Below, piece by piece: positions 17,473-29,623 of a DNA stretch of 64,000 nucleotides. Source of the stretch: Alkalispirillum mobile (GTDB lineage: Bacteria; Pseudomonadota; Gammaproteobacteria; Nitrococcales; Halorhodospiraceae); contig NZ_RCDA01000001.1 in the NCBI RefSeq assembly GCF_003664325.1, forward strand, positions 620,001-684,000. Reading direction: 5' to 3'. Within the stretch, counting starts at the first letter, position 1, and each line of letters begins with the position of its first letter. The notes below the pieces were generated by a model. It searched no databases. It was not told the origin of the DNA and saw only the letters and a list, made by a program, of their open reading frames with translations. A program made the translations under genes and the position numbers.

Positions 17473-17490
17473 GTGGTTATTGAATACCAC
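17473..17490. promoter_or_regulatory. Palindrome upstream of the LuxR-type regulator
   Basis: GTGGT-8-ACCAC (17473-17477 with 17486-17490) lies in an AT-rich patch immediately upstream of the regulator start, between it and the truD end. Placement fits an operator; the arms are short, so chance is possible. Confidence 0.3.
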
Positions 17491-17566
17491 AACTCAATAT
17501 AGACGCTCTGAAACGCGTGATCACCACGAGCCGCTGGAATTAGACGCGAAGTCCGTCGGTTACAAC

Positions 17567-18595
17567 TTACCCGACCACTTCCCGGATAAGCACAGTCGCG
17601 TAGGCGCCGGCTGGCAGGGAGAACCCGAGCTGCAATTGATTGCGCACCGGCCAGTGCCAGGCCAGGTCGGATACGCGCAGCCGCAGGGCACGCCGGGCGG
17701 CCTTCATCCGGGCCCGCGCCAGCCCGGCCTGCCAGATGGGCGCCGCCTCGAGGACAGCCTGCTCCAGCGCCGCGACATCCGCTGTCGGCTGAACATTGCC
17801 CTCACCGGCCAACGGCCCGGTGGGGTGGATCTCCAGGCGGGCACAACGGCCGTCCAGCGCCGGGTCGTCCGCCGCCGTTTCGAACACCGCTCCGCGCCCG
17901 TCGAGCATGGCCAGTTCGCCGGGCAGAATCCGGTGCCAGCTGCCACCCCTGACCCGCTGCGCCAGCACCCGGTTGAATAACTCCGAACGCACGCTGGAGA
18001 GCAGCAGGCCCCGGAGCTTACGGTCCCGTGGGGGGCGCCCGCCTTCGAACCAGACAGTGGCCTGGGCCAGGTTGCCGCCGCCGCGACCAAATCGCTGGCT
18101 GCCGAAGTAATTGGGCACGCCGCATTGGCTGATCCGGTATAGGCGGCGGGCCACCGCCTCCGGGTCGGCATCGCAGTCGCGCAGCGTCAACAGGAAGCGG
18201 TTGCCCTTGAGTGCGCCGGTACGCAACTTGCGTTCGTGCCGGCGGGCGATGAGGATCCGGCAGTCGTCCAGGGGACCAGGCCCCGGGCCGATAGGCAGAT
18301 TGCGGCCCGGGGCGTAGAGACTGAACCACTGCCGCGTCACGGCGTGTTTGTCCTTCAGGCCGGCGAAGGAAACGTCCCTGGGGTGAACGCCGGCCGCCCG
18401 AGCCAGGGCCTGGGCCACCTGCGCGGTGTTCACCCCCCGTTTCTCCACCCAAAGCCAGAGGTGCTCACCGATACCGCAGGGTGCGAGGCCGGTGATCTCC
18501 TCTACGATGAAATCCTCGGGATGGGCCTTCAGCCGGGCCTGGCCCAGCGGACCACCCCAGGCGTGGGGTAACTCGGCGGGGGCGTCAGCGCTCAA
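17567..18595 (-). CDS. truD: tRNA pseudouridine(13) synthase TruD
   Basis: 342 residues. It isomerises uridine 13 of tRNA-Glu to pseudouridine. The catalytic aspartate is D82 in [14 protein letters not shown], and the family [14 protein letters not shown] motif is present. The start is a TTG at 18593-18595, inside the end of ispF (11-base overlap), preceded by GGAAGG and a run of seven T. No ATG or GTG gives the conserved [21 protein letters not shown]-terminus. In E. coli truD is followed by surE; here about 5 kb of signalling genes intervene. Confidence 0.95.
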   Translation of the reverse strand: MSADAPAELPHAWGGPLGQARLKAHPEDFIVEEITGLAPCGIGEHLWLWVEKRGVNTAQVAQALARAAGVHPRDVSFAGLKDKHAVTRQWFSLYAPGRNLPIGPGPGPLDDCRILIARRHERKLRTGALKGNRFLLTLRDCDADPEAVARRLYRISQCGVPNYFGSQRFGRGGGNLAQATVWFEGGRPPRDRKLRGLLLSSVRSELFNRVLAQRVRGGSWHRILPGELAMLDGRGAVFETAADDPALDGRCARLEIHPTGPLAGEGNVQPTADVAALEQAVLEAAPIWQAGLARARMKAARRALRLRVSDLAWHWPVRNQLQLGFSLPAGAYATVLIREVVG

Positions 18596-19079
18596 AAAAA
18601 CCTTCCCGGGCGATCAGCACCACGGCCGTGGCCGCAATGCCCTCGCCCCGCCCGGTGAAACCCATCTTCTCCGTGGTGGTGGCTTTCACGTTCACCGCCG
18701 CAGGCGCCACCCCGAGGTCCGCCGCGACGCGGTCGCGCATGGCCTCCACGTAGGGCGCCATGCGCGGGCGCTGCGCGATCAGCGTGGCGTCGGCATTGAT
18801 CACCCGCCAGCCGCCCGCCTGCACCCGTTCCAGCGCATCACGCAGCAACACGCGGCTGTCGATGCCCTTGTAGGCGGGGTCGGAGTCGGGGAAGTGCTTA
18901 CCCAGGTCCCCTTCACCGGCGGCGCCCAGCAGTGCGTCGGTCACCGCGTGCATCAGCACATCGCCGTCGGAGTGCGCGGCGAGGCCGCGTTCGTGGGGGA
19001 CCTGCACACCGCCCAGGATCAACGGTGTGCCGGGCTCACCGAATCGATGGGCGTCAACGCCCTGTCCTACCCGGATCAT
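18585..19079 (-). CDS. ispF: 2-C-methyl-D-erythritol 2,4-cyclodiphosphate synthase
   Basis: 164 residues from the ATG at 19077-19079, preceded by AGAGGA; the longer frame adds eight unconserved residues. IspF forms the cyclodiphosphate in the non-mevalonate isoprenoid pathway. Zinc ligands are visible as D9 and H11 (GVDAHRF) and H36 (LAAHSDGDV); [19 protein letters not shown] closes the CDP pocket. It works next to IspD, encoded just upstream, and overlaps truD. Confidence 0.97.
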   Translation of the reverse strand: MIRVGQGVDAHRFGEPGTPLILGGVQVPHERGLAAHSDGDVLMHAVTDALLGAAGEGDLGKHFPDSDPAYKGIDSRVLLRDALERVQAGGWRVINADATLIAQRPRMAPYVEAMRDRVAADLGVAPAAVNVKATTTEKMGFTGRGEGIAATAVVLIAREGFFER

Positions 19080-19153
19080 GCCTGCTTTCCTCTCTTTTGC
19101 CACCGCCCGAGCGATGGCATCGGTAACCGCGCCGGGCCCATGCAGCCCGGCGT

Positions 19154-19852
19154 TCAGTGTTGCTGCGCCTGAAGTATGGCCTCGGCGAGTGCCAGGTCCG
19201 TTGGGCGGGTGATCTTGATGTTGGTGGCCTCGCCAGTTACCAGGCGCGGACGGACACCCGCCGCTTCCATGGCCGAGGCGTCATCGGTCACCGTCAGTCC
19301 GGCCTCCACTGCGCGTTCCAGCGCCTGCGCCAGTGCCGCCACGGGGAAGAGCTGCGGGGTCAGTGCATGCCAGAGGCCATCGCGGTCCGTGGTGCCAGCC
19401 ACGTGGCCCGCGCCGTCGTCACGCTTGAGGGTGTCCCGGACCGGGAAACCCAGCAACCCGCCCTGGTCATCGGCGGCGGTGGCGATCAGGCGCTGGACCT
19501 CCTCCAGCGTCACGCAGGGGCGTACAGCATCGTGCACCAGCGCGTATTCCCGCCCCGCCCCCTGCTCACACAGCCACCGCAGCGCAGAGAGTACCGAGTC
19601 ACAGCGCTCGGCCCCGCCGGGCACCCGCTGCACCGGCTTGTCGTGCCGGTAGCCCACCGCATCCCAATGGTCATCCTCCGGTGAGAGGGCCACCACGGCG
19701 CCCGCCACGCCGGGTACCGCCAGCAGGCGGTCCAGCGTGCGCGCGATGACGGGTCGACCGGCCAGCGACAGGTACTGTTTGGGAACCGGCCCGCCCATTC
19801 GCCGGCCGACACCGGCGGCGGGCAGCACCGCCCAGATTCGCCCCCTGCTCAC
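19154..19852 (-). CDS. ispD: 2-C-methyl-D-erythritol 4-phosphate cytidylyltransferase
   Basis: 232 residues, GTG start overlapping the ftsB stop as GTGA. The N-terminal CTP-binding motif [19 protein letters not shown] is at 10-28; HDAVRP and TDDASAMEA are further family motifs. It makes CDP-methylerythritol for isoprenoids. The order ftsB-ispD-ispF-truD is the conserved gammaproteobacterial one. Confidence 0.96.
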   Translation of the reverse strand: MSRGRIWAVLPAAGVGRRMGGPVPKQYLSLAGRPVIARTLDRLLAVPGVAGAVVALSPEDDHWDAVGYRHDKPVQRVPGGAERCDSVLSALRWLCEQGAGREYALVHDAVRPCVTLEEVQRLIATAADDQGGLLGFPVRDTLKRDDGAGHVAGTTDRDGLWHALTPQLFPVAALAQALERAVEAGLTVTDDASAMEAAGVRPRLVTGEATNIKITRPTDLALAEAILQAQQH

Positions 19853-20136
19853 CGCTGCTCGTCCTCGTGCTCGATGACCTGGTAGAACGTCTCGCCCTCA
19901 CGGATCATGCCCAGCTCGCTGCGGGCGCGCTCTTCCAGCGCCTCCAGCCCGGTCTTCAAGTCCTCGACCTCGGCCTCCAGGGCCTGGTTGCGCTGACGCA
20001 GCTGCTCCACCTCGTCGCGCTGGGTCTCTACGCTGCGCTCCAACCCGCGCACCTCGGTCAAACCGCCCTCACCAAACCAGAGCGTGCCCTGGAGATAGAC
20101 CAGCAATACCACCAGCAGACCGAGCACCCAGCGCAT
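19849..20136 (-). CDS. ftsB: Cell division protein FtsB
   Basis: 95 residues, the usual FtsB size. A short cytoplasmic start leads into one transmembrane helix (about 3-20) followed by a coiled coil (about 28-72) and the conserved ARSELGMIREGETFYQV end. FtsB forms the FtsQLB divisome complex in the inner membrane. Its position between eno and ispD supports the assignment over other small coiled-coil proteins. Confidence 0.95.
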   Translation of the reverse strand: MRWVLGLLVVLLVYLQGTLWFGEGGLTEVRGLERSVETQRDEVEQLRQRNQALEAEVEDLKTGLEALEERARSELGMIREGETFYQVIEHEDEQR

Positions 20137-20163
20137 GGGGAATCACGGGGCGCGCCCCGCGCC

Positions 20164-21474
<1,311 letters not shown>

Positions 21475-21503
21475 TCAGAAACGGTTTGATATTCGGTGTC
21501 GGA

Positions 21504-22337
21504 TTACAGGCCCTGCTCGGTGAAGCCGCGCCCCTTGACCACCTGGTCCAGTTCCATGAGCGTCTCCAGCAGTTCGGCCATGCGATCGAGCGGCCAGGCG
21601 TTGGGGCCGTCGGAGAGCGCCTTGTCCGGGTCCGGGTGGGTCTCCATGAACAGCCCGGCTACCCCGGCGGCGACCGCAGCGCGGGCCAGCACCGGGACGA
21701 ACTCCCGCTGCCCACCCGAGGCACTGCCCTGCCCGCCCGGGAGCTGCACCGAGTGGGTGGCGTCGAAGACCACCGGGGCGCCGGTGTCACGCATCACGGC
21801 CAGGGCGCGCATGTCGGATACCAGGTTGTTATAGCCGAAGGAGACGCCGCGCTCGCAGACCATGATCTGCTCGTTCCCGGTATCCCGCGCTTTCGCCACC
21901 ACGTGGCGCATGTCCCAGGGCGCGAGGAACTGCCCCTTCTTGATGTTCACCGGTCGGCCCTGTTTGGCCACGTTGCGGATGAAGTTGGTCTGCCGGCAAA
22001 GGAAGGCGGGGGTCTGCAGCACGTCCACCACCGCCGCCACCTCTTGCAGCGGGGTGTCCTCGTGCACGTCGGTGATCACCGGCACGCCGATCTGGCGGCG
22101 CACCGTCTCCAGCACCTTCAAGCCAGCCTCCAGGCCCGGCCCGCGGTAGCTCTCGTGGGAACTGCGGTTGGCCTTGTCGAACGAGGACTTGTAGATAAAC
22201 GGAATGCCCAGCTCGCCGGCCATTTCCGCGAGCCGGCCGGCCGTATCCAGGGCAAGCTGTTCGGACTCCACCACGCAGGGGCCGGCGATAAGGAATAACG
22301 GTTTGTCCAGACCGACGCGATAACCGCAGAGATCCAT
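21504..22337 (-). CDS. kdsA: 3-deoxy-8-phosphooctulonate synthase
   Basis: 277 residues. It condenses arabinose 5-phosphate and phosphoenolpyruvate to Kdo 8-phosphate for lipopolysaccharide. The family motifs [42 protein letters not shown] and FDATHSVQ are in order. The second metal-site position reads RPVNIKKG, the asparagine being typical of the metal-independent class. It sits between pyrG and eno on the same strand. Confidence 0.97.
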   Translation of the reverse strand: MDLCGYRVGLDKPLFLIAGPCVVESEQLALDTAGRLAEMAGELGIPFIYKSSFDKANRSSHESYRGPGLEAGLKVLETVRRQIGVPVITDVHEDTPLQEVAAVVDVLQTPAFLCRQTNFIRNVAKQGRPVNIKKGQFLAPWDMRHVVAKARDTGNEQIMVCERGVSFGYNNLVSDMRALAVMRDTGAPVVFDATHSVQLPGGQGSASGGQREFVPVLARAAVAAGVAGLFMETHPDPDKALSDGPNAWPLDRMAELLETLMELDQVVKGRGFTEQGL

Positions 22338-22390
22338 GTTAATCCGCCCCCGTGGCGTGGTGTTGATACTGGACCCGCTCGACCGCCACC

Positions 22391-24073
<1,683 letters not shown>

Positions 24074-24164
24074 TTAGCAGAAGGGGGGAGAATTCACAAC
24101 GGAGCCGGATGCCGCAGGGGGCCTCCCGCGGCGGGTGAACCGCTAGCCGGCGGGCCGGGCGCGA

Positions 24165-25496
24165 TCAATCCGCGCCGGTATCCCGCCACTCCAGCCGATA
24201 GCCGGGCACCTGGCGGTAACGCCGCTCGGTCCCGATATTGGCCACCGCGACAATGTCCCCGCCTTGCCGCAGCACGGGGATGCGATCACGTTGCCAGGGG
24301 GGCACGCCCGCTTCCTGGAAGTAGCGTGAGAGCGGTCGGCGCCCCGGGCTGGTGTCCAGGCAGGCGCGCTCACCCGGGCGCCGTGGCCCGACGCTCAGCC
24401 CCGCCGCTGCCACCAGCGAGGCGGGGATACCCGCCTCCGCCGGCACCAGCCGCAGCTCGCCGATGCCGGGGATCACCAGGGGTTCGCGCAGATCCCACGG
24501 CAGCTCAGGAACCGGCCAGCGGGCGGGCCCTCCCGGCGGCAGGCGGAAAATCCGATCGCGGTAGCGGCGCAGTTCGCCCTCCGGCCAGCTGAGCACCGGT
24601 TGCCGGTCGGGCCCGGCCTGCAGCAAGTCCATCAGGCCCTGCTCCAGGCGGGCCCGCGGCGGGGGCCTGACGCCTGATTGGAGCAGCCAGTGGCGGACCA
24701 GGTTACGTGCTCGCGCTCCGCTCAACGCGGCCAGGGTAGGCACATGCAGCCCCGTACCGGCGGGCTGCCGGGCAAGGTCGAGTGCCGCCAGGTCCTGCAG
24801 CAACCCGTCGGCTTCCGCCTGCTCATGGGCCGCCCGGGCCAGCCGGTCGCTGACATCGGGCCAGCGGGCCGTGAGCACCGGCCACAGGGTATGCCGCAAC
24901 CAGTTGCGGTCGTGCCCGGTATGTTCATTGGTTGGGTCGTCCACCCAGCTCAGCCGGTGTTCACTGGCGTAGCGGCACAGGGACTGCCGGCCCCAGGGCA
25001 GGAGCGGGCGCAGCAGTAGGTGCTCGCCCAGTGCACGGCGCCCGCGCATGGCGGCCAGCCCCCGCGGGCCGCTGCCACGCAGCAAATGGAGCAGCACTGT
25101 CTCGGCCTGGTCATCGGCGTGATGGGCGGTGAGCAGCACTTCCCCGGCCTCCAGGACACCGCTCAGCGCTGCGTAGCGGGCCCGGCGGGCCGCGGCCTCC
25201 AGGCCCTCGCCGCTGGTTCGCTCAACCGCTACCGGTAGGACCTGGCAGGCCACGCCCAGCTCACCGGCCACCCGCACACAGTGGCTGGCCCAGTCGTCGG
25301 CGGCCGGCTGCAGCCCATGATGGACGTGCACAGCACGCAGGCGAAGCACCCCCTCCGCGGCGAGTGTGCTCATCAGGTGGAGCAGGACGGTGGAATCCAG
25401 CCCCCCGGAGTAGGCGATACAGAACCGCCCCCCTGCCCCCTCGCTCTGGAGGCGCTGATGCAGGGCCCGGGGGGTCAGTGGGGGCGTGCCGACCAT
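24165..25496 (-). CDS. tilS: tRNA(Ile)-lysidine synthase
   Basis: 443 residues. It attaches lysine to C34 of the isoleucine tRNA CAU anticodon, using ATP. The PP-loop SGGLDS is at about 30-35, followed by VHVHHGLQP and LTAHHADDQAETVLLHLLRG. The C-terminal part is the substrate-binding TilS domain ending in a barrel. It follows accA by 28 bases; accA-tilS proximity is also found in E. coli. Confidence 0.95.
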   Translation of the reverse strand: MVGTPPLTPRALHQRLQSEGAGGRFCIAYSGGLDSTVLLHLMSTLAAEGVLRLRAVHVHHGLQPAADDWASHCVRVAGELGVACQVLPVAVERTSGEGLEAAARRARYAALSGVLEAGEVLLTAHHADDQAETVLLHLLRGSGPRGLAAMRGRRALGEHLLLRPLLPWGRQSLCRYASEHRLSWVDDPTNEHTGHDRNWLRHTLWPVLTARWPDVSDRLARAAHEQAEADGLLQDLAALDLARQPAGTGLHVPTLAALSGARARNLVRHWLLQSGVRPPPRARLEQGLMDLLQAGPDRQPVLSWPEGELRRYRDRIFRLPPGGPARWPVPELPWDLREPLVIPGIGELRLVPAEAGIPASLVAAAGLSVGPRRPGERACLDTSPGRRPLSRYFQEAGVPPWQRDRIPVLRQGGDIVAVANIGTERRYRQVPGYRLEWRDTGAD

Positions 25497-25524
25497 GATG
25501 GGCGGTGGCCCGGCGGGCGCCGGA

Positions 25525-26481
25525 TCAGTCTCGGAACTGGCCGAAGGCCATCAGCCGACGGTAGCGCTGTTCAAGCAGGTGCGCCTGGTCCATGCCGTCC
25601 AGTGCCTGCAACTGCGCTCGCAGTTCGGCCCGCAGGCTCTCCATCATGGCGTCGGGGTTGCGGTGCGCACCGCCCAGGGGTTCTTCCAGGACCTTGTCGT
25701 TCAGGCCGAGCTCGTGCAGCCGTTGCGCGGTAATGCCCATGGCATCGGCCGCGTCGGAGGCCCGCTCGGCGCTTTTCCAGAGGATGGAGGCGCAGCCCTC
25801 GGGCGAGATCACCGAGTAGACGCTGTAGCCGAGCATCAGCAGCCGGTCGCCCACACCGATCGCCAGCGCACCGCCGGAGCCGCCCTCGCCGGTCACCGTG
25901 CAGATGATGGGGGTACGCAGCCGGGACATGACCTCGAGATTACGGGCAATGGCCTCGCTCTGGCCACGCTCCTCCGCACCGACGCCGGGATAGGCGCCCG
26001 GGGTGTCGATAAACGTGAACACGGGCAGTTCGAAACGCTCCGCCATGCGCATCAGGCGCAGGGCCTTGCGGTAGCCCTCCGGCCGTGGCATGCCGAAGTT
26101 GCGGCGGACCTTCTCGTTGGTGTCACGGCCCTTCTGATGCCCGATAACCATCACCGGACGGCCCTCGAAGCGGGCCGGCCCGCCGACAATCGCCGGATCA
26201 TCGGCATAGGCGCGATCGCCGTGCAGCTCCTGGAAGTCCTCGAACAGCCCGTGGATGTAATCCAGCGCGTGGGGACGGTTCGGGTGGCGGGCCAGTTGGG
26301 CGATCTGCCAGGCAGTGAGGTTGGCGAAGATCTTTTCGGTGAGGACGTGGCTTTTATCCTGCAGCCGCTGGATCTCCTCGCTGATGTTCACCTCGGCGTC
26401 GTGGCCGACGTGGCGCAGCTCTTCGATTTTCGCCTCAAGCTCGGCGATGGGTTGTTCAAAGTCCAGGAAGTTCAGGTTCAT
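25525..26481 (-). CDS. accA: Acetyl-CoA carboxylase carboxyltransferase subunit alpha
   Basis: 318 residues from the ATG at 26479-26481, which gives the typical [20 protein letters not shown] start; the 85-codon upstream extension is an out-of-family frame overlapping the PilZ gene. With AccD it transfers carboxyl from biotin carrier to acetyl-CoA, the first step of fatty acid synthesis. Visible motifs include [25 protein letters not shown] and [15 protein letters not shown]. In E. coli accA directly follows dnaE; here five genes stand between. Confidence 0.97.
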   Translation of the reverse strand: MNLNFLDFEQPIAELEAKIEELRHVGHDAEVNISEEIQRLQDKSHVLTEKIFANLTAWQIAQLARHPNRPHALDYIHGLFEDFQELHGDRAYADDPAIVGGPARFEGRPVMVIGHQKGRDTNEKVRRNFGMPRPEGYRKALRLMRMAERFELPVFTFIDTPGAYPGVGAEERGQSEAIARNLEVMSRLRTPIICTVTGEGGSGGALAIGVGDRLLMLGYSVYSVISPEGCASILWKSAERASDAADAMGITAQRLHELGLNDKVLEEPLGGAHRNPDAMMESLRAELRAQLQALDGMDQAHLLEQRYRRLMAFGQFRD

Positions 26482-26569
26482 CGGAAACAGGCAGTCCGGC
26501 ATGTGGGGGCATAACGGTAACCGCCGGCAACGCCTGGCGCAAGCGGCCGCAGGCGAGCGGTTTCCCCGG

Positions 26570-27154
26570 CTACCGGGGCCCTTGGTCGTGCATTGCCTTG
26601 ATCTGCTGCGACTGCTTATGCAGCGTGTACTGCAGCAGCTTCTGCTGGTCTTCCTCGTTGATGTGGTGAAAAGCCACCGCGACGCCCCATTGGCCCGGGG
26701 AATCCTCGTGACAACGCACCACCTTGCCACCGGCAAACACGGTACGCCCCATCTCCAGCAGGCCGAGTTTTACCACGATGTTTTCACCGACCAGGACCGG
26801 CTGCACCGTTTGGAAGGCCACGCCGCCGGCGCTCAGATTGACCTGCTGCAGATCGGCCCGGGAGTGGCGACGGTCCCAATGCAGCACCCGGTCGGCCAGC
26901 ATCTCCAGGCGCTGCTCAAGCAGTTCGAACAACGCCCGCAGCTCCGGCTCCTGCACCCGCCGCAATTTCTCGGCACGACGGCTCAGTGCGGCGAAGGCCT
27001 CGTCGGCTTCAATGCCCTGATCCTCCTCCCGCCGGAGTTGCTCCATGACCGCCTGGACGCGCCCTTCGGGCACGGTGACCCAGCTGATCGCCAAGGTGTC
27101 CTCAATACGGAAATACTGGCGGCGTTCTTGGCCGCGCTGCTCTGGCCGATTCAT
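26570..27154 (-). CDS. PilZ domain protein
   Basis: 194 residues. The cyclic-di-GMP-binding PilZ motifs are spread over the protein: RQYFR at 12-16 (the RxxxR type) near the N-terminus and NLSAGG at 106-111 (the D/NxSxxG type), separated by an unusually long charged, helical stretch (about 30-100) that probably forms a coiled coil. It resembles proteobacterial PilZ proteins with an inserted helical bundle; the effector target is not evident. It lies between tonB and accA on the same strand. Confidence 0.85.
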   Translation of the reverse strand: MNRPEQRGQERRQYFRIEDTLAISWVTVPEGRVQAVMEQLRREEDQGIEADEAFAALSRRAEKLRRVQEPELRALFELLEQRLEMLADRVLHWDRRHSRADLQQVNLSAGGVAFQTVQPVLVGENIVVKLGLLEMGRTVFAGGKVVRCHEDSPGQWGVAVAFHHINEEDQQKLLQYTLHKQSQQIKAMHDQGPR

Positions 27155-27233
27155 TGTTCTCCCCCCTCAGCGCTAACCCTGCAACAATAACGCACTTCTC
27201 GCAAGGCTAAAGGGGCGCACCAGCCGCCGCGCC

Positions 27234-27998
27234 TCAACGCAGCTGAAACTCCACGGGCACGCGCCACTCCAGCTCCCGGTGGGGGACATCATCCGGAATG
27301 GCGGGCAGGCGTACCCGGTCGCGCATCGCTTCCACCTCGTCGTCCAGCAGCGATTGACCGGATGAGTCCACGATGCGCCACTCCACCACCTGGCCGTCGC
27401 GATCCATCCGGAAGTACAGCATTACCGTCCCCTCCAGGCGTCTGCGCTGGGCCTGGCGGGGGTACTGCTGCACCGCCTGGAGCTCGGCGCGCACCTCGGC
27501 GGCGAAGGCATCGTCGACCTCGCCCACCTCGCCGATCTCGACCACCTCCTCGTCGTCATCACCGGGGGTGCCGGCCTCTTCCGGCGTGACCTCATCCTCG
27601 TCTTCCACGACCTCGTCCGGCTCGACCTGTTCGGTGGGTTCCGGTTCCGGTTCGGGTTCCGGTTCGGGTTCCGGTTCCGGTTCGGGTTCGGGCTCGGGCT
27701 CCGGCTCGGGCTCCGGCTCTGGCTCCGGCTCGGGTTCGGGCTCCGGCTCCGGCTCGGGTTCGGGCTCGGGTTCGGGCTCCGGTTCGGGCTCCGGTTCGGG
27801 CTCCGGTTCGGGTTCCGGGGGTTCCGGGACCGCGGGCACCTCGGCGCCATCGCCGGCCAGGCGGATCTCCGCCACCTGGACGTATTCCACCTCTTCGGTA
27901 TCCCGCTCACGCGGCAGCATCCAGGCCAGGCCGACGTGAAGCAGAGCCGCCACGCTCAAGGCCACAACCCAGTGCCGCCAATCCGGACCGCTGCTCAC
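27234..27998 (-). CDS. tonB: TonB-type energy transducer with long Glu-Pro spacer
   Basis: 254 residues, GTG start overlapping the exbD stop (GTGA). One N-terminal membrane anchor (about 9-28) leads to a periplasmic spacer containing thirty consecutive Glu-Pro dipeptides (62-121), then an acidic stretch and a C-terminal TonB domain (about 165-254; QYPRQAQRRRLEGTVMLYF and a late EWRVPVEF). TonB carries energy from the ExbB/ExbD motor to outer-membrane receptors. E. coli TonB has Glu-Pro/Lys-Pro spacers too, but this one has only Glu-Pro in that run. No receptor gene is adjacent. Confidence 0.93.
   Translation of the reverse strand: MSSGPDWRHWVVALSVAALLHVGLAWMLPRERDTEEVEYVQVAEIRLAGDGAEVPAVPEPPEPEPEPEPEPEPEPEPEPEPEPEPEPEPEPEPEPEPEPEPEPEPEPEPEPEPEPEPEPEPTEQVEPDEVVEDEDEVTPEEAGTPGDDDEEVVEIGEVGEVDDAFAAEVRAELQAVQQYPRQAQRRRLEGTVMLYFRMDRDGQVVEWRIVDSSGQSLLDDEVEAMRDRVRLPAIPDDVPHRELEWRVPVEFQLR
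27636..27815. repeat. Hexanucleotide tandem repeat encoding thirty Glu-Pro units
   Basis: 180 bases of imperfect six-base repeats (GAA/GAG followed by CCC/CCG on the coding strand) inside tonB. Length changes in steps of six would alter the periplasmic spacer without a frameshift. Confidence 0.9.
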
Positions 27999-28399
27999 GT
28001 ATCCTCCCTGCGGGTCAGCAACACCACCCGGTCGGCACCCGCCTCCCGGAGGTCATCAAGCACCGTCATGAGCGCGCCGGCACCTGCACCGCCATCCGCC
28101 TTGATCTGCACCGTCAACGCCGAAAGATCGCCCTCCCATGCGCTGAGCGCGGCGGGCAGTCCGGCAAGTTCCAACTCATCGCTGTTGAGTGCAAGCTCAC
28201 CATCCGGTCCAAGCAGGATCACCAGCTCATCCGGATCGGTCTCCTCCGGGCTGGTGCTGATCGGTGGCGTCACATCGAAGGGCTCCGGCCGGGTGAACAC
28301 GCCGGCGAGCATGAAGAAGATCAGCAACAGAAAGACGATGTTGATCAGGGGAATCACGTTCTCTTCCGGGAGCCGGCTCTCCTTCTGCGGCAACTTCAT
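27995..28399 (-). CDS. exbD: ExbD/TolR-family protein, Asn variant
   Basis: 134 residues with one N-terminal membrane helix (about 16-34) and a periplasmic domain. The helix carries VIPLINIVFLLLIFFML: at the position of the essential proton-carrying aspartate of ExbD it has N20, encoded AAC at 28340-28342. The second ExbD of the operon has aspartate there. It probably forms a mixed stator complex with that partner and ExbB, energising TonB. The gene lies between exbD2 and tonB, 5 bases after the former and overlapping the latter. Confidence 0.9.
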   Translation of the reverse strand: MKLPQKESRLPEENVIPLINIVFLLLIFFMLAGVFTRPEPFDVTPPISTSPEETDPDELVILLGPDGELALNSDELELAGLPAALSAWEGDLSALTVQIKADGGAGAGALMTVLDDLREAGADRVVLLTRREDT

Positions 28400-28404
28400 C
28401 AGAG

Positions 28405-28797
28405 CTACTCCCGGGCCAGGCTGAGGTTATGGCCGTCGGCATCACGAATGGCGTCCATGGCCGCAACCACCGCCCGCAACGGGGCATCGTCGTGGGTTGC
28501 CAGCACGATTCGGCGGTCCTCGTCGACGGCCAGTCCGTCGCGCACCCGCCTGATGAGTCCGTCGAGATCCACCGACTGGCCATCCATGCGGTACGCGCCG
28601 TCCGCATCGACGCTCACCCTCAGGGCGGTCAGGTCGGCCGCCTCCCCGCCGCCTTCACCCGCCGCGCTGACCGGCACTGCCCGCCACTCCGCGAAGGTGG
28701 TGGCCAGCATAAAGAAAATCAGCAGGATAAAGACGACATCGATAAGCGGGGTGAGGCTGACCAGCCGTGGTCGCCGTCGCCGTTGCTCAAGTTGCAT
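28405..28797 (-). CDS. exbD: ExbD/TolR-family protein, canonical Asp variant
   Basis: 130 residues from the ATG at 28795-28797; a GTG four codons upstream (28809) is an alternative, and neither has a strong ribosome-binding site, so coupling to exbB (overlap at 28787) is likely. The membrane helix contains LTPLIDVVFILLIFFML with the proton-path aspartate D20, followed by a periplasmic domain. It should be the functional proton carrier of the ExbB-ExbD motor. Confidence 0.92.
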   Translation of the reverse strand: MQLEQRRRRPRLVSLTPLIDVVFILLIFFMLATTFAEWRAVPVSAAGEGGGEAADLTALRVSVDADGAYRMDGQSVDLDGLIRRVRDGLAVDEDRRIVLATHDDAPLRAVVAAMDAIRDADGHNLSLARE

Positions 28798-29506
28798 GGG
28801 CGACGGCACGGGCCGGGCGACCCGCCTCGGAAGCCTCGGACGACGTCTCGTTCTGCTGGCTCTCCCAGGCCCTCGCCGTGAACACGCGGGTCACCGCGTC
28901 TTCGAGCCGGTGGCGGAACTGGTCGATGTAGCGCTCCAGCAGGCTGGCCAGGGCGATGGCCGGTATGGCCAGCGACAGCCCGGCGGCGGTGGTCAGCAGT
29001 GCCACCCAGATGCCCCCGGAGAGCAGAGCCGGGTCGACATTGCTCCCGCCCCCCTCCAGTTGCTGGAAGGCCTGGATCATGCCGATAACCGTCCCCAGCA
29101 ACCCGAGCATGGGGGACAGCGCCCCGATCACCTCCAGGCCGCGGATCATGCTGCGCAGCCGCTCCAGGGTGCTGCTGGCCACCCGGGTAACCTCCTCCCG
29201 GACCAGGTCGGCGGGTACCCGCGGATCCAGGCAGCCGCGCATGGCCACTTCCAGCACCCGGCCGGCCGGGTTGCGGCTCCCGGCTACCGTGTCCAGCGCC
29301 TGCTGCGTCTGACCCTGCCCCCAGTGGTGCAGCGCCTCTTCGACAAAGCCCATCTGGGTGAGGCGGACGCTGCGGAATTGCCAGACCTTGAGCAGCACGA
29401 TGGCCAGGGTCAGGACCGAGAGCGCGGCGATCAGCTTCAGGACCGGCCCGCCGGCATCCATAAAGGAGGCCAGCGCACCGAGGGTTCCGTTGGCGGTTTC
29501 TAGCAT
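28787..29506 (-). CDS. exbB: ExbB/TolQ-family proton channel protein
   Basis: 239 residues. Three membrane helices are visible (about 18-42, 120-150 and 165-190), with the family stretches IGALSPMLGLLGTVIGMIQAF and GIWVALLTTAAGLSLAIPAI. ExbB forms the pentameric channel around ExbD that powers TonB. TolQ is the alternative, but the following two exbD genes and tonB, and the Fur-like promoter, favour ExbB. It is the first gene of the operon. Confidence 0.93.
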   Translation of the reverse strand: MLETANGTLGALASFMDAGGPVLKLIAALSVLTLAIVLLKVWQFRSVRLTQMGFVEEALHHWGQGQTQQALDTVAGSRNPAGRVLEVAMRGCLDPRVPADLVREEVTRVASSTLERLRSMIRGLEVIGALSPMLGLLGTVIGMIQAFQQLEGGGSNVDPALLSGGIWVALLTTAAGLSLAIPAIALASLLERYIDQFRHRLEDAVTRVFTARAWESQQNETSSEASEAGRPARAVAHAT

Positions 29507-29542
29507 GGTGATGACTACCGGATTCGCCCGAGAATGGGGCTC

Positions 29543-29571
29543 AGACTATTGCGGATGAGAACTATTTTCAA
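29543..29571 (-). promoter_or_regulatory. Candidate exbB promoter
   Basis: On the minus strand TTGAAA (29566-29571) is separated by 17 bases from TAGTCT (29543-29548), about 37 bases upstream of the exbB ATG. The spacer is occupied by a Fur-like sequence, giving the usual arrangement of an iron-repressed promoter. Confidence 0.5.
29551..29569. promoter_or_regulatory. Fur-like box in the exbB promoter
   Basis: The 19 bases GCGGATGAGAACTATTTTC match 12 of 19 positions of the classical Fur consensus, including the ATGA, AA, ATT and TC blocks. It lies between the -35 and -10 of the candidate promoter, in front of a tonB operon that is expected to be iron-regulated. Confidence 0.55.
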
Positions 29572-29623
29572 CAGGAAATCTTCCTGACCCGCCCGGAAAT
29601 TGCTCCAGGTCAAGCATCACGCC

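Noticed and set aside
26564-26578. Terminator hairpin at the end of the PilZ gene
   Set aside because: CCCCGG and CCGGGG pair, but the stem includes the stop codon, is only six bases and has no U tract.
27636-27815. CRISPR or satellite array
   Set aside because: Six-base periodicity is fully explained by Glu-Pro codons inside tonB, with no spacers.
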